Shown here piece by piece: positions 45,196 to 53,396 of a stretch of 64,000 bases of DNA. Below the pieces are notes generated by a model. That model was given only the letters and a program-made list of their open reading frames with translations, searched no databases and was not told where the DNA came from. The number at the start of each line of letters is the position of its first letter. The first letter of the stretch is position 1. Made by a program: the position numbers and the translations under genes. The stretch is from Paractinoplanes lichenicola (GTDB lineage Bacteria; Actinomycetota; Actinomycetes; Mycobacteriales; Micromonosporaceae): NCBI RefSeq assembly GCF_016785085.1, contig NZ_JAENHO010000002.1, positions 186,001-250,000 of the forward strand, written 5' to 3'.

Positions 45196-45408
45196 TTCGA
45201 GACGCCGGCCGGAGCGCGCGGCTGTCCACATTTTACGGCAGCGGCGAATCGGCGGCGTCGAGTTATCCACAGGCTGTGGCGGTGGGGCTATGCGGGGCGG
45301 CCGGTTGGGAGATCCGACAGAACGGTCTAACCGGGATCGTTGAGACAGGGAACACGTGAACAGGCCGGATGGAGGGCGGATGTCCTCCGAACGGGCTAGC
45401 AAACGCTC

Positions 45409-45424
45409 CTGGGAGCGCTCCCAG
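45409..45424. promoter_or_regulatory. Perfect CebR-type operator TGGGAGCGCTCCCA
   Basis: CTGGGAGCGCTCCCAG is a perfect 16-bp palindrome. Its core (45410-45423) is identical to the LacI-family CebR operator known from Streptomyces cellulose utilisation. No cellobiose uptake or beta-glucosidase gene and no LacI regulator is in the window. The site lies about 310 bp before the ECF sigma gene. Confidence 0.6.
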
Positions 45425-45732
45425 TATGCGAGACGGAGACGCTCCGCACAAGGTTGCCTACTCAGCGGTAGCGCCGCACGAGCGGTGCGTCCCGGCTGCT
45501 CAGAAGGGCGTTTCATGGGACGCGTGTGGCTGAGTATTATTCGGCTGCCCTGGCCGGAATATCGGTGCAGATCGATGAAATTTGCTCCGCATTCCATGTG
45601 CCTCGTGACCCCCCACACGAGACCGGAGGACCGTTTGAGACCGCTCCCCGAAATTTTCCCGTCCGCGTTGATCCCGATGGCGGTCCCCAGCCGTATCTCA
45701 GGCGACGGGGAAAACTCCGGGCGGAGGTATCA

Positions 45733-46416
45733 ATGCATGCGGTGGCCGAGCATCGGCTGGCGCCGGGCGGGGTGCGCCTGATGACACAGCAGCGTTCCGA
45801 TGGACGGTGGCAGTCACTCGACGGAGGCCGTAGTGCGGGCGATGGTGGTTCGGTGATTCCCCGGCAGGCGCCGCGGCACGAGGCCGCGACCCCGGCGGGG
45901 GCGAGTCACGAAGACACTTTGGTCAAGATGCTCTACGAGGAGCACGCCGGCCCCCTGCTGATGTTCGTCCTGCGGTTGACCGGCGGCGACCGGCAGCGCG
46001 CGGAAGACATCGTGCAGGAGACCCTGCTCCGGGCCTGGCGCAACGCGCACCGGCTCGGCGCGCAGGGGCAGCAGTCGCTGCGGCCGTGGCTGGTGACCGT
46101 GGCTCGGCGGATCGCGATCGACGATCACCGCAGCGCGAGCGCCCGGCCCGCCGAGACGTACGACCGCGAGCTGGAGAGCTTCCCCAGCCAGGCCGACGAC
46201 ACCGACCGCGTGCTGCAGTCGATGACGGTCTCCGACGCGCTGCGCGAGCTCAGCCAGTCGCACCGCGAGATCCTCATCGAGACGTACTTCCGGGGCCGCA
46301 CGGTGCCGGAAGCGGCGGAGAAGCTCAACCTTCCGTTGGGCACCGCCAAGTCACGGGTGTATTACGCTCTGCGTGCGTTGCGGACGGCGTTGCAGCAACG
46401 GGGGGTGACCGAATGA
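45733..46416 (+). CDS. ECF RNA polymerase sigma factor (zinc-anti-sigma controlled)
   Basis: A 227-residue sigma factor from ATG 45733, which has GGAGG 6 nt upstream; ATG 45781 is an alternative. Region 2 has LVKMLYEEHAGPLLMFVLRL, AEDIVQETLLRAWRN and LRPWLVTVARRIAIDDHR. Region 4 has LRELSQSHREILIETYFRGR and EAAEKLNLPLGTAKSRVYYA. It overlaps the anti-sigma gene by ATGA. The downstream exported proteins are the likely regulon. A CebR-type site upstream hints at carbon-source input. Confidence 0.92.
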   Translation: MHAVAEHRLAPGGVRLMTQQRSDGRWQSLDGGRSAGDGGSVIPRQAPRHEAATPAGASHEDTLVKMLYEEHAGPLLMFVLRLTGGDRQRAEDIVQETLLRAWRNAHRLGAQGQQSLRPWLVTVARRIAIDDHRSASARPAETYDRELESFPSQADDTDRVLQSMTVSDALRELSQSHREILIETYFRGRTVPEAAEKLNLPLGTAKSRVYYALRALRTALQQRGVTE

Positions 46417-47195
46417 CACAGGAAGATCACTTCGACGTCGCGTCGTATGCCTTGGGTGTGCTCGACGAACACGACGCCGCTCGCTTCGAGGACCACCTCA
46501 TCGAGTGCTCGAAGTGCGCATACGAGTTGGAGTCGTTCGTCGAGGTCGCCGACCTGCTGGCCGACGTCGACGCGAACTCCGTGGTCGTCGCCGAGGAGAC
46601 CCGGCGCGACGGGTTCATGCTGCAGAAGGTGATCGGCGAGGTCAGCCACGAGCGGCAGCGGGCGAACAGCCGGCGGCTCTACAGCCTGGCCGCCGCGGTC
46701 GTCGTCTTCGCCATGCTGTCGATCGGCGCGTTCTTCGTGGGCGGCCAGGTCTTCGGCGGCGAGACGAACGATCCGGCGACGACGAACACGGCGCAGCGTG
46801 GCGAGGGTCAGCTCGACCCCCTGCCCAACGCGCAGGGCGGCCCCGGCATCGGCGGGCCCGACCTCGCGGGCGAGCGGTTCGACGGTTCCGACCCGCGCTC
46901 GGGCGTTCAGGCTTCGGTGGCTTTCGAGACGAAGACGTTCGGCACGCAGGTGTCGTTCTCGATCTCCAACATCACCGGTCCGAAGGTCTGCCGGCTGGTG
47001 GCCGTGCACACCGACGGCACGACCGAGCCGCTGTCGACGTGGACGGTGGGGGAGAACGGCTGGGGCACGGCCAAGAACTCCGAGCCGCTGCTGCTGCAGG
47101 CGGTCACGGCCACCCCGCGCGACGAGATCGCTCACGTGCAGGTGCAGGAGATCGGCGCCAACGGTGCCGGCGAGACCCTGGTGCGCGTTCCGTAA
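46413..47195 (+). CDS. Zinc-finger anti-sigma factor, single-pass membrane protein
   Basis: A 260-residue protein. The N-terminal zf-HC2 anti-sigma domain has HLIECSKC (HxxxCxxC) near residues 30-37, one membrane helix follows (LYSLAAAVVVFAMLSIGAFF, about residues 88-107), and an extracytoplasmic C-terminal domain of about 150 residues resembles anti-sigma-K-type outer domains. It holds the adjacent sigma factor at the membrane. The start overlaps the sigma stop. A strong terminator follows the gene. Confidence 0.92.
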   Translation: MTQEDHFDVASYALGVLDEHDAARFEDHLIECSKCAYELESFVEVADLLADVDANSVVVAEETRRDGFMLQKVIGEVSHERQRANSRRLYSLAAAVVVFAMLSIGAFFVGGQVFGGETNDPATTNTAQRGEGQLDPLPNAQGGPGIGGPDLAGERFDGSDPRSGVQASVAFETKTFGTQVSFSISNITGPKVCRLVAVHTDGTTEPLSTWTVGENGWGTAKNSEPLLLQAVTATPRDEIAHVQVQEIGANGAGETLVRVP

Positions 47196-47210
47196 CGAGT
47201 CCAGTACGGA

Positions 47211-47250
47211 AAAGGACCCCGGCCAAACGGCCGGGGTCCTTTCCTTTTCC
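47211..47250 (+). terminator. Rho-independent terminator after the anti-sigma gene
   Basis: AAAGGACCCCGGCC / GGCCGGGGTCCTTT, a perfect 14-bp stem with loop AAAC (47211-47242), followed by CCTTTTCC. Confidence 0.9.
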
Positions 47251-47298
47251 TTAGGGAAGCAGGTCCGGCGAGGTCTCGCCAAAAACTCGGAAATTGAT

Positions 47299-47325
47299 GG
47301 GAACTTTCTTCAACCGCCACGACCC
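47299..47325 (+). promoter_or_regulatory. Tentative ECF-type promoter before the lipoprotein gene
   Basis: GGGAACTTTC near 47299 resembles an ECF -35 element, with a weak CGACC about 16 nt further. GGGAAC also occurs upstream of the sigma gene (45348-45353). Only a partial match. Confidence 0.25.
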
Positions 47326-47380
47326 CGCCCGCGTACTACAGCCCGGAAACGCCAGACGAAGAAACAAGCCTGGAGGGCAC

Positions 47381-48106
47381 GTGGTACCGGAGAAGCGAAA
47401 GTTGATGGTCGTCGGCGCCGCAATCGCCGCGGCGTTCGCAGTGACCGGCTGCGCCCCGCAGGGGTACGACGGAGGCGACTACGGCAACGCCGCTGAGCCG
47501 GCCGCCGAGAACGTCGCCGCCACCGCCGGCCCCGAGGCCGACCCCGCCGCGACGAGCGACCCGGCCGCCCAGGCCGACCCGAACGCGACCGAGGGCCCCG
47601 GCGATCCGAACGCCGCCCCCGAGCTCAGCGACGACGAGGCGACGAACTCCCTGACCGGCAGCAAGGTCGCGCGGATGGGCAAGGTCGTCGTCAACGACGA
47701 GGGCTTCGTGCTCTACCGCTTCGACAACGACGGCAACAACCCGGCCAAGTCGAACTGCGTCGGCGACTGCGCCGAGATCTGGCCGCCGTCGCTCACCAAC
47801 GACGGCAAGCCGAAGCTCAAGGGCGTCGACTCGAAGCTCGTGGGCACGGTCACCCGGGCCGACGGCAGCAAGCAGCTGACGCTCAAGGGCTGGCCGCTCT
47901 ACACCTACATCGGCGACAAGAAGCCGGGCAACTGGAAGGGCCAGAACGTCAACGGCACCTGGTTCGTGATCCAGCCCGACGGCGCCAAGAACCTCACCTG
48001 CCTGCCGAAGGTGTCGAAGCCCGTCGCGCCGCCCGCCAACGATTCCGCGGGTGACGGCGCCGGTTCGAGTGACGATTCCGGCACCGGCAGTGACTACAGC
48101 TACTGA
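47381..48106 (+). CDS. COG4315-type lipoprotein with Yx(F/W/Y)xxD repeats
   Basis: A 241-residue exported lipoprotein. GTG 47381 follows GGAGGGCAC; the signal has lipobox AAFAVTGC. After an Ala/Asp/Pro-rich linker come two repeat domains with the family motif: VLYRFDNDGNNPAKSNCVGD then CAEIWPP, and later PLYTYIGDKKPGNWKGQ. Two cysteines in the first repeat may form a disulfide or bind metal or heme. Biochemical function of COG4315 proteins is unknown. It lies after the ECF/anti-sigma pair and before the DUF4142 gene. Confidence 0.85.
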   Translation: MVPEKRKLMVVGAAIAAAFAVTGCAPQGYDGGDYGNAAEPAAENVAATAGPEADPAATSDPAAQADPNATEGPGDPNAAPELSDDEATNSLTGSKVARMGKVVVNDEGFVLYRFDNDGNNPAKSNCVGDCAEIWPPSLTNDGKPKLKGVDSKLVGTVTRADGSKQLTLKGWPLYTYIGDKKPGNWKGQNVNGTWFVIQPDGAKNLTCLPKVSKPVAPPANDSAGDGAGSSDDSGTGSDYSY

Positions 48107-48163
48107 TCAGCCCCGCGCTTAATAAGTCCTTCATTAAATCGCTGACTCGGAGGTAGAGGAAAA

Positions 48164-48952
48164 ATGCTTACCACTCGCACATCGCGCCGGACGACGCGTT
48201 GGTTGGTGGGCATTTCCACGGCGGCCTTGGCCTTTGTGCTCGCGCCGGTGAGCCCGGTTCAGGCGGCTCCCGGCGACCCGATTCCGGTGCCCAGCTCGAA
48301 CGGGCTGAGCGACAAGGGCGTCGGCGCGATCAGCGACGCCGACAAGGACTTCGTCATCAAGGTGCGCCTGGCCGGCCTGTGGGAGATCCCCGCCGGCAAC
48401 ATGGCGGTCGAGAAGTCGAACGACCAGCGGGTCGTCAAGATCGGTCAGTCGATCGCGGCGCAGCACGTCGTGCTCGACAAGCTCGACCGCGAGGTGGCCA
48501 AGAAGCTCAACATCGACCTGCCGAGCAAGCCGAACGACGACCAGCAGTTCTGGCTGCAGGAGATGAAGGACGCGAACGCGACGACGTTCGACCAGATCTT
48601 CATCGACCGGCTTCGGGCCGCGCACGGCAAGATCTTCCCGGCCATCGCCACGATCCGTTCCACCACGCGTAACGACTCCGTGCGCAAGCTCGCTCAGGAG
48701 GCCAACCAGTTCGTCATGACCCACATGACGCTGCTGGAGTCGAGCAACATCGTCGACTACGCGGCTCTTCCCACAGCTCCCGCCCCCGCGAACCCCGGCA
48801 GTGGACCGGTCCCGGTGGACGGGCAGATGCTCGCGGCAGCCAGCAGCAGCGGCGGCATTCCGGGCGTCAGCACCACCGTGATCCTGCTTGTCCTCGCCGC
48901 CGCTCTCGTGGCCGGCGTCATCACGTCCATGCGCATCTTCCGGGCTCGGTAG
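48164..48952 (+). CDS. Exported DUF4142 protein with C-terminal membrane anchor
   Basis: A 262-residue protein. A signal peptide (about residues 1-35, ending VQAAPG) is followed by a four-helix DUF4142 ferritin-like domain (DKDFVIKVRLAGLWEIPAGN, IGQSIAAQHVVLDKLDREVA, FIDRLRAAHGKIFPAIATIR) and a C-terminal helix (VSTTVILLVLAAALVAGVI) with a MRIFRAR tail. GGAGG lies upstream of ATG 48164. DUF4142 proteins are envelope proteins of uncertain function in this group. Confidence 0.87.
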   Translation: MLTTRTSRRTTRWLVGISTAALAFVLAPVSPVQAAPGDPIPVPSSNGLSDKGVGAISDADKDFVIKVRLAGLWEIPAGNMAVEKSNDQRVVKIGQSIAAQHVVLDKLDREVAKKLNIDLPSKPNDDQQFWLQEMKDANATTFDQIFIDRLRAAHGKIFPAIATIRSTTRNDSVRKLAQEANQFVMTHMTLLESSNIVDYAALPTAPAPANPGSGPVPVDGQMLAAASSSGGIPGVSTTVILLVLAAALVAGVITSMRIFRAR

Positions 48953-48994
48953 CCCCAGCCGAGTTCAGTCGCGTAACAGAAAGGTGTCACCCCC

Positions 48995-50275
48995 ATGCGA
49001 AGGTCCAAGTACCGGCGCGCATCCAGGAGCAACAACTGGTTCAGTGGCAAGCGCCGCATCATCGCGGTAGCAGCCACGCTGGTGGCCTTCGGCGGCATCG
49101 TGACCGTCACCCAGGTCTCCAACGCAAGCACCGACCGGACTCAGCGCAAGGCGCTGGCCGCATGCGACAGGGTGCAGGCGCCCAACCGCACGAACCTTTC
49201 GACGGAGACGCGCCGCGGCACGTATTCCACGAACGGTGGCAAGGTCACCCAGCACCCGGACGACGGCGCCGGTGACACCGTGTCGACCCAGACGCTGCGC
49301 ACGCGCTGCCGCAACTGGGTGATGAACAACGTCGGCAACAACGGTGGCAACCAGACGACGCCGCCGACCGAGGCCGCGACCCAGCCCGCCGCCGACCCGA
49401 GCGCGGGTGGCGAGCAGGGCGGCGACCAGGGCGCCGGCAACGGCGACAACGGTCAGGGCAACGGCGAAGAGGGTGCCGGCAACGGCGACAACGGCCAGGG
49501 CAATGGCGGCGACAACGGCCAGGGCAATGGCGGCGACAACGGCCAGGGCAACGGCGAAGAGGGCAACAACGGTGGCGAGCAGGGCGGCGACCAGGGCAAC
49601 GGTGGCGAGCAGGGCGGCGACCAGGGCAACGGTGGCGACCAGGGCAACGGTGGCGACCAGGGTGGTGACCAGGGCAACGGTGGCGAGACCACCCCGCCTC
49701 CGGGCGCCGGGCTGGGCGTGCTGACCAACAGCTGTGACACCAGCAACCTGACCCCGCACAACGGCTTCCAGGAAGGCAGCCGCTGCGTCTCGACCGAGTT
49801 CGGTGAGGTCGGCGAGGCCAACGCCAACCCGAGCCTGCTGATCACGAACGCGCCCACTCGGGTCGCCCCGAACACCCCGTTCACGATCACCGTGAGCACC
49901 CGCAACTTGATCCGTGACCGGTTCCTCGCGGCCGGCCAGGGTGGCTACTACGTGGAGTCCTCGGTTCTGGCCAACGGCCTGGTCCGCGGTCACTTCCACA
50001 CCGCTTGCCGCATGCTGCCCAACCTCAACGAGGCCCCCGCGCCCGACCCGGTCCCCGCGTTCTTCGTGGCGACCGAGGACAGCCGCGGCGGCGCGCAGCC
50101 CGACTCGGTGCAGATCCAGGTGCCGGGCCTGCCCGACGCCGGCACCGCGCAGTGCGCCTCGTGGGCCGGTGACGGCTCGCACCGCATCCCGATGATGGTC
50201 CGGGCCAACCAGACGCCCGCCTTCGACGTGGTGAAGATCCAGGTCGGCAACCGCCGCGGTGGCGGTCGCAACTGA
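48995..50275 (+). CDS. Secreted protein with long Gly/Asn/Gln/Asp repeat tract
   Basis: A 426-residue exported protein. A basic N-terminus and one hydrophobic segment (IIAVAATLVAFGGIVTVT, about residues 22-39) form a signal or anchor. A region with few cysteines follows, then a ~95-residue low-complexity tract (about 137-230) of GDNGQGNG and GGEQGGDQGN units. A folded C-terminal domain (~190 residues) has paired cysteines (TNSCDTSN, SRCVSTEFGEVGEANANPSL) and a Cys-His segment GHFHTACRMLPN. Family not recognised. The tract resembles flexible wall-spanning or adhesive linkers. Confidence 0.8.
   Translation: MRRSKYRRASRSNNWFSGKRRIIAVAATLVAFGGIVTVTQVSNASTDRTQRKALAACDRVQAPNRTNLSTETRRGTYSTNGGKVTQHPDDGAGDTVSTQTLRTRCRNWVMNNVGNNGGNQTTPPTEAATQPAADPSAGGEQGGDQGAGNGDNGQGNGEEGAGNGDNGQGNGGDNGQGNGGDNGQGNGEEGNNGGEQGGDQGNGGEQGGDQGNGGDQGNGGDQGGDQGNGGETTPPPGAGLGVLTNSCDTSNLTPHNGFQEGSRCVSTEFGEVGEANANPSLLITNAPTRVAPNTPFTITVSTRNLIRDRFLAAGQGGYYVESSVLANGLVRGHFHTACRMLPNLNEAPAPDPVPAFFVATEDSRGGAQPDSVQIQVPGLPDAGTAQCASWAGDGSHRIPMMVRANQTPAFDVVKIQVGNRRGGGRN
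49390..49690 (+). repeat. In-frame GC-rich low-complexity repeats (GDNGQGNG / GGEQGGDQGN)
   Basis: Short units such as GGCGACAACGGCCAGGGCAA recur several times, then AGGGCGGCGACCAGGGCAAC units, all in frame, so length can change by whole units. Confidence 0.85.
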
Positions 50276-50321
50276 TGAAGAACTAGGAGCCACGCCGTTC
50301 ATCCCGGAGGCGAACCTGGAC

Positions 50322-50529
50322 GGGACGGGGTCACCGACATGATCCCGTCCCCGACAGGGCCCCCCATCAAATCCGGGTAGTCGTCCTTCCCCCTGACGGA
50401 CGACCAGCAGCGGCAGCTCCACGGCGGTCCGGACCACTCGGGTGTCCGGTTCGCCCTTCCGATGGCCCTGACCGGGAGCGCGGTCAGGGCCATCGGCCTG
50501 CCCACCGAAAGGCGGCGGGGAGTGGGCAG
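50322..50529. other. Chain of five stem-loops between two genes
   Basis: SL1 50322-50351 (12-bp arms GGGACGGGGTCA/TGATCCCGTCCC with one G-U). SL2 50380-50404 (GTCGTCC/GGACGAC). SL3 50429-50449 (CCGGAC/GTCCGG). SL4 50460-50495 (perfect 15-bp arms CGATGGCCCTGACCG/CGGTCAGGGCCATCG, loop GGAGCG). SL5 50498-50529 (CTGCCCAC/GTGGGCAG). They fill the 282-bp gap and lack T-runs, so they are not classic terminators. Confidence 0.7.
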
Positions 50530-50557
50530 AGGCTCGCGAAGGTGGCACAGTATTCCG

Positions 50558-51460
50558 GTGAGTTCGACCCGCAGGCTGTCCCCGCCCGAGCGCTACCAGT
50601 TCGGCGCCTCGGTCCGGTCGCTGCTGGTCCCCAAGCACGACCCGTGCGGCCGCTTCACCGGCGACGACTTCTGGCTGGCCGTGCGCACCCCCGACGGCCC
50701 GGCCACGCTGCACCTGTGCCGCGACGGCGACGGCCTGCTGGCCACGGGCTACGGTCCGGCCGCGGGCTGGGTGCTCGACCGCGCCGACGCGATCGCCGGC
50801 CTGCGCGACGACCTCAGCGCTTTCCCGGCCCTCGCCGCGGCCCATCCGCTCGTCGCGCGCCTGGCCAAGACCTTCGCGGGCGTACGGATGCCAGCCACCG
50901 GACTGGTCTTCCGAAGCGTGCTGCGGGCGATCCTCGAGCAGAAGGTCACCGGCAAGGAGGCCCACCGGGCGTACCGGATGATCTGCACCCAGCTCAGCGA
51001 GCCCGCCCCGGGGCCGGTCGAGCTGATGTTGCCGCCCGACCCCGCGGTGATCGCCGAGACGCCGTATTGGGTGTTCCACCCGTTCGGGATGGAGCAGCGC
51101 CGCACCCAGGCCCTGCAGCGGGCCGCCGTGGTCGCCGCCCGCCTGGAGCGTTGCGCCGACGCCACCGAGGCCACGGCCCGGCTGGTCGCGCTGCCCGGCA
51201 TCGGCCCGTGGACGGCGGCCGAGGTCGTCCGGGTCGCGTACGGGGATCCGGACGCGGTGAGCGTGGGCGACTTCCACATCCCGAACACGGTGGCGTGGGC
51301 GCTGGCGGGGGAGGCGCGCGGCACCGACGAGCGGATGCTGGAGCTGCTCACGCCGTTCGCGGGTCACCGGGGGCGGGTCTGCGACCTGTTCGGCCACGGC
51401 GGCATCGGCGCCCCGAAGTTCGGCCCTCGCATGACGATCCGCTCGTTCGCCCGCTTCTGA
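50558..51460 (+). CDS. DNA-3-methyladenine glycosylase II-like (HhH-GPD, AlkA family)
   Basis: A 300-residue glycosylase that removes alkylated bases. VFRSVLRAILEQKVTGKEAH begins the helical domain. LVALPGIGPWTAAEVVRVAY is the HhH hairpin, followed by the catalytic Asp in VSVGDFHIPNTVAWAL. GTG 50558 is chosen just before the N-terminal domain; the frame is open further upstream through the stem-loops. It is monocistronic. Confidence 0.88.
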   Translation: MSSTRRLSPPERYQFGASVRSLLVPKHDPCGRFTGDDFWLAVRTPDGPATLHLCRDGDGLLATGYGPAAGWVLDRADAIAGLRDDLSAFPALAAAHPLVARLAKTFAGVRMPATGLVFRSVLRAILEQKVTGKEAHRAYRMICTQLSEPAPGPVELMLPPDPAVIAETPYWVFHPFGMEQRRTQALQRAAVVAARLERCADATEATARLVALPGIGPWTAAEVVRVAYGDPDAVSVGDFHIPNTVAWALAGEARGTDERMLELLTPFAGHRGRVCDLFGHGGIGAPKFGPRMTIRSFARF

Positions 51461-51461
51461 A

Positions 51462-51600
51462 CGCCGCGCGGGGAAGAGACCGCGTGGGGAGAGCCTGCGT
51501 GTGAAAGGCCGCGTGGGGAGAGCCGGCGTGAGGGGGAGGCCGCGCGGGGAGAGCCGGCGTGGGGGAGAGGCCGCGTTAGGGAGAGCCGCGCAAGAGGAAG
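51462..51600. repeat. Imperfect ~30-bp G-rich tandem repeats
   Basis: CCGCG(T/C)GGGGAGAGCC(G/T)GCGTG-type units begin near 51480, 51509, 51540 and 51571 (spacing 29-31 bp), with a partial unit at 51462. They are purine-rich on the plus strand and occupy the gap between two convergent genes. Confidence 0.7.
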
Positions 51601-51618
51601 GGCGCGCCAGAAGCGGGT

Positions 51619-52500
51619 TCAGCCCCAGCTGGTCAGGTCGAGGGTGCGGGCCAGTTCGTCGGCCAGTGCGAGCAGGTCGGTCAGCAGGGGGTTCTCGTGG
51701 CCGGGCCGCCACGCCACCACCGTCGTTGCGCGTTGGTCCTCGAGCGGCACGAATGCGACCCCGCCACCGCGGATGCTGCGCGCCGACTGGGCCAGCCATG
51801 TCACCCCGACGCCGGCGGCGACCAGGCCCAGCAGGTTCGGTACGCCGGCCGCCCGCTGGACGATCCGCGGGGTGAACCCGGCCGCGGCGAAGTCACGGTC
51901 GTACTTCTCGTGCCACGGCGGCCACGACGCGCGCGGGGTGAACACCCAGTCCTCGTCGGCCAGGTCGGGCAGGCGCAGCGACGGGCGGGTGGCCAGCCGG
52001 TGGGCCGAGGGCAGCACGATGCAGACCGGCTCGGTGACCAGTTCGCGCGTCGCCAGGTCGGCGACCAGCGGGGGCCGGGTGAACCCCGCGTCGAATCGCC
52101 CGTCCCGCAGTCCTTCGACCAGGGCCGCGATCGGCACGTTGTGGGTGGTCAGCGAGGCGTCGGGGAACCGGGATCGAACGGCTCGCACGATCGGCGGGAG
52201 CATGTAGTTGGCCGTCGACTCGAGGAACGCGAGATGAAGCCCACCCCGTACGGAGGAAATCGCCTTTTCCATCTGCTCCAAAACGAGACGGGCGGAGGGC
52301 AGGAACGCCGCACCGGCCGCGGTCAGCCGGGCGCCGCGGGTGTCGCGGTCGAACAGCCGCACCCCGAGCATCCGCTCCAGCGCCGCGACCTGCTGCGACA
52401 GCGACTGCTGGGCAATGTGCAGCTGCTGCGCGGCCCGGCTGAAGCTCGACTGCTCGGCGACCGCGACGAAGTAGCGCAGGTGGCGCAGCTCGACACTCAC
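51619..52500 (-). CDS. LysR-family transcriptional regulator
   Basis: A 293-residue LTTR. The N-terminal HTH has LRYFVAVAEQSSFSRAAQQL, HIAQQSLSQQVAALERMLG and VRLFDRDTRGARLT. The effector domain follows with LHLAFLESTANYMLPPIVRA and GLVAAGVGVTWLAQSA. It is divergent from the SDR gene (72 bp between starts), which it probably controls. GTG start at 52500. Confidence 0.92.
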   Translation of the reverse strand: MSVELRHLRYFVAVAEQSSFSRAAQQLHIAQQSLSQQVAALERMLGVRLFDRDTRGARLTAAGAAFLPSARLVLEQMEKAISSVRGGLHLAFLESTANYMLPPIVRAVRSRFPDASLTTHNVPIAALVEGLRDGRFDAGFTRPPLVADLATRELVTEPVCIVLPSAHRLATRPSLRLPDLADEDWVFTPRASWPPWHEKYDRDFAAAGFTPRIVQRAAGVPNLLGLVAAGVGVTWLAQSARSIRGGGVAFVPLEDQRATTVVAWRPGHENPLLTDLLALADELARTLDLTSWG

Positions 52501-52571
52501 AGTCTGGGACTGTAGCGGCGGCAGGGAACCGGTGTTGGTGCGCCGGGGGCGGGCGAGCCAGCGTGGAGCGC

Positions 52572-53396
52572 ATGAAGAATTGGCTCATCACCGGTTGCTC
52601 CTCCGGATTCGGCCGGGCCCTGGCCGAGGCCGCCCTCGCCGCGGGCGACCAGGTCGTCGCCACCGCCCGCCGCCCCGAGACCCTCGACGGGCTGGGCGCC
52701 ACCCGTACGGCCGCTCTCGACGTCACCGACGAACAGCAGGTCGAGCGGGTGGTCGCCGAGGCCGTGCGCGACCTGGGCCGGCTCGACGTGGTGGTCAACA
52801 ACGCCGGGCACGGCAGTGTGGGCGCGGTCGAGGAGCTCACGATGTCCGAGCTCCGCGCGATCATGGACGTGATGTTCTTCGGCGCGGTCGCCGTCACCAA
52901 GGCCGCCCTGCCCCATTTGCGGGCCCAGAAATCCGGCACCTTCGTGCAGATCAGCTCGATGGGCGGCCAGGTCACCATGCCGGGGTTCGGGGCCTATTGC
53001 GCGGCCAAGTTCGCGCTCGAGGGCCTCTCCGAGTCGCTGGCGGCCGAGGTCGTGCCGTTCGGCGTACGGGTCCTGATCGTCGAGCCGGGGGCGTTCCGCA
53101 CCGGGTTCGGGGGCGGCGGCATGCACCGCTCGCGCACCATCGACGCGTACGGGGTTTCGACCTCGCAGACCCGCGCCGCCGTCGACGGCATGGACGGCTC
53201 GCAGCCCGGCGACCCGGCCAAGGCGGCCGCGGCGATCGTCGCGGCCGTCAACGACCCGGACGCGCCGCTGCACCTGGCGCTGGGGCACGACGCGGTGGAC
53301 GCCATCGCGGCGGCCCAGGCGAGCCGGGCGGCCGACCTGCGGGCGTGGGAGAAGGTCAGCCGCGGGACCGCTGGCGACTGGTCTCGTACAGGATGA
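52572..53396 (+). CDS. Short-chain dehydrogenase/reductase
   Basis: A 274-residue classical-type SDR. The cofactor loop is WLITGCSSGFGRALAEAAL, then VVVNNAGHGSVGAVEEL, catalytic Ser in VQISSMGGQ and YCAAKFAL with the Tyr-Lys pair. ARRPETLDGL after strand 2 suggests NADP preference (Arg). ATG 52572 has GGAG 5 nt upstream; GTG 52563 is also in frame. The substrate is unknown; LysR control is likely. It overlaps the convergent TrmH gene by 41 bp. Confidence 0.9.
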   Translation: MKNWLITGCSSGFGRALAEAALAAGDQVVATARRPETLDGLGATRTAALDVTDEQQVERVVAEAVRDLGRLDVVVNNAGHGSVGAVEELTMSELRAIMDVMFFGAVAVTKAALPHLRAQKSGTFVQISSMGGQVTMPGFGAYCAAKFALEGLSESLAAEVVPFGVRVLIVEPGAFRTGFGGGGMHRSRTIDAYGVSTSQTRAAVDGMDGSQPGDPAKAAAAIVAAVNDPDAPLHLALGHDAVDAIAAAQASRAADLRAWEKVSRGTAGDWSRTG

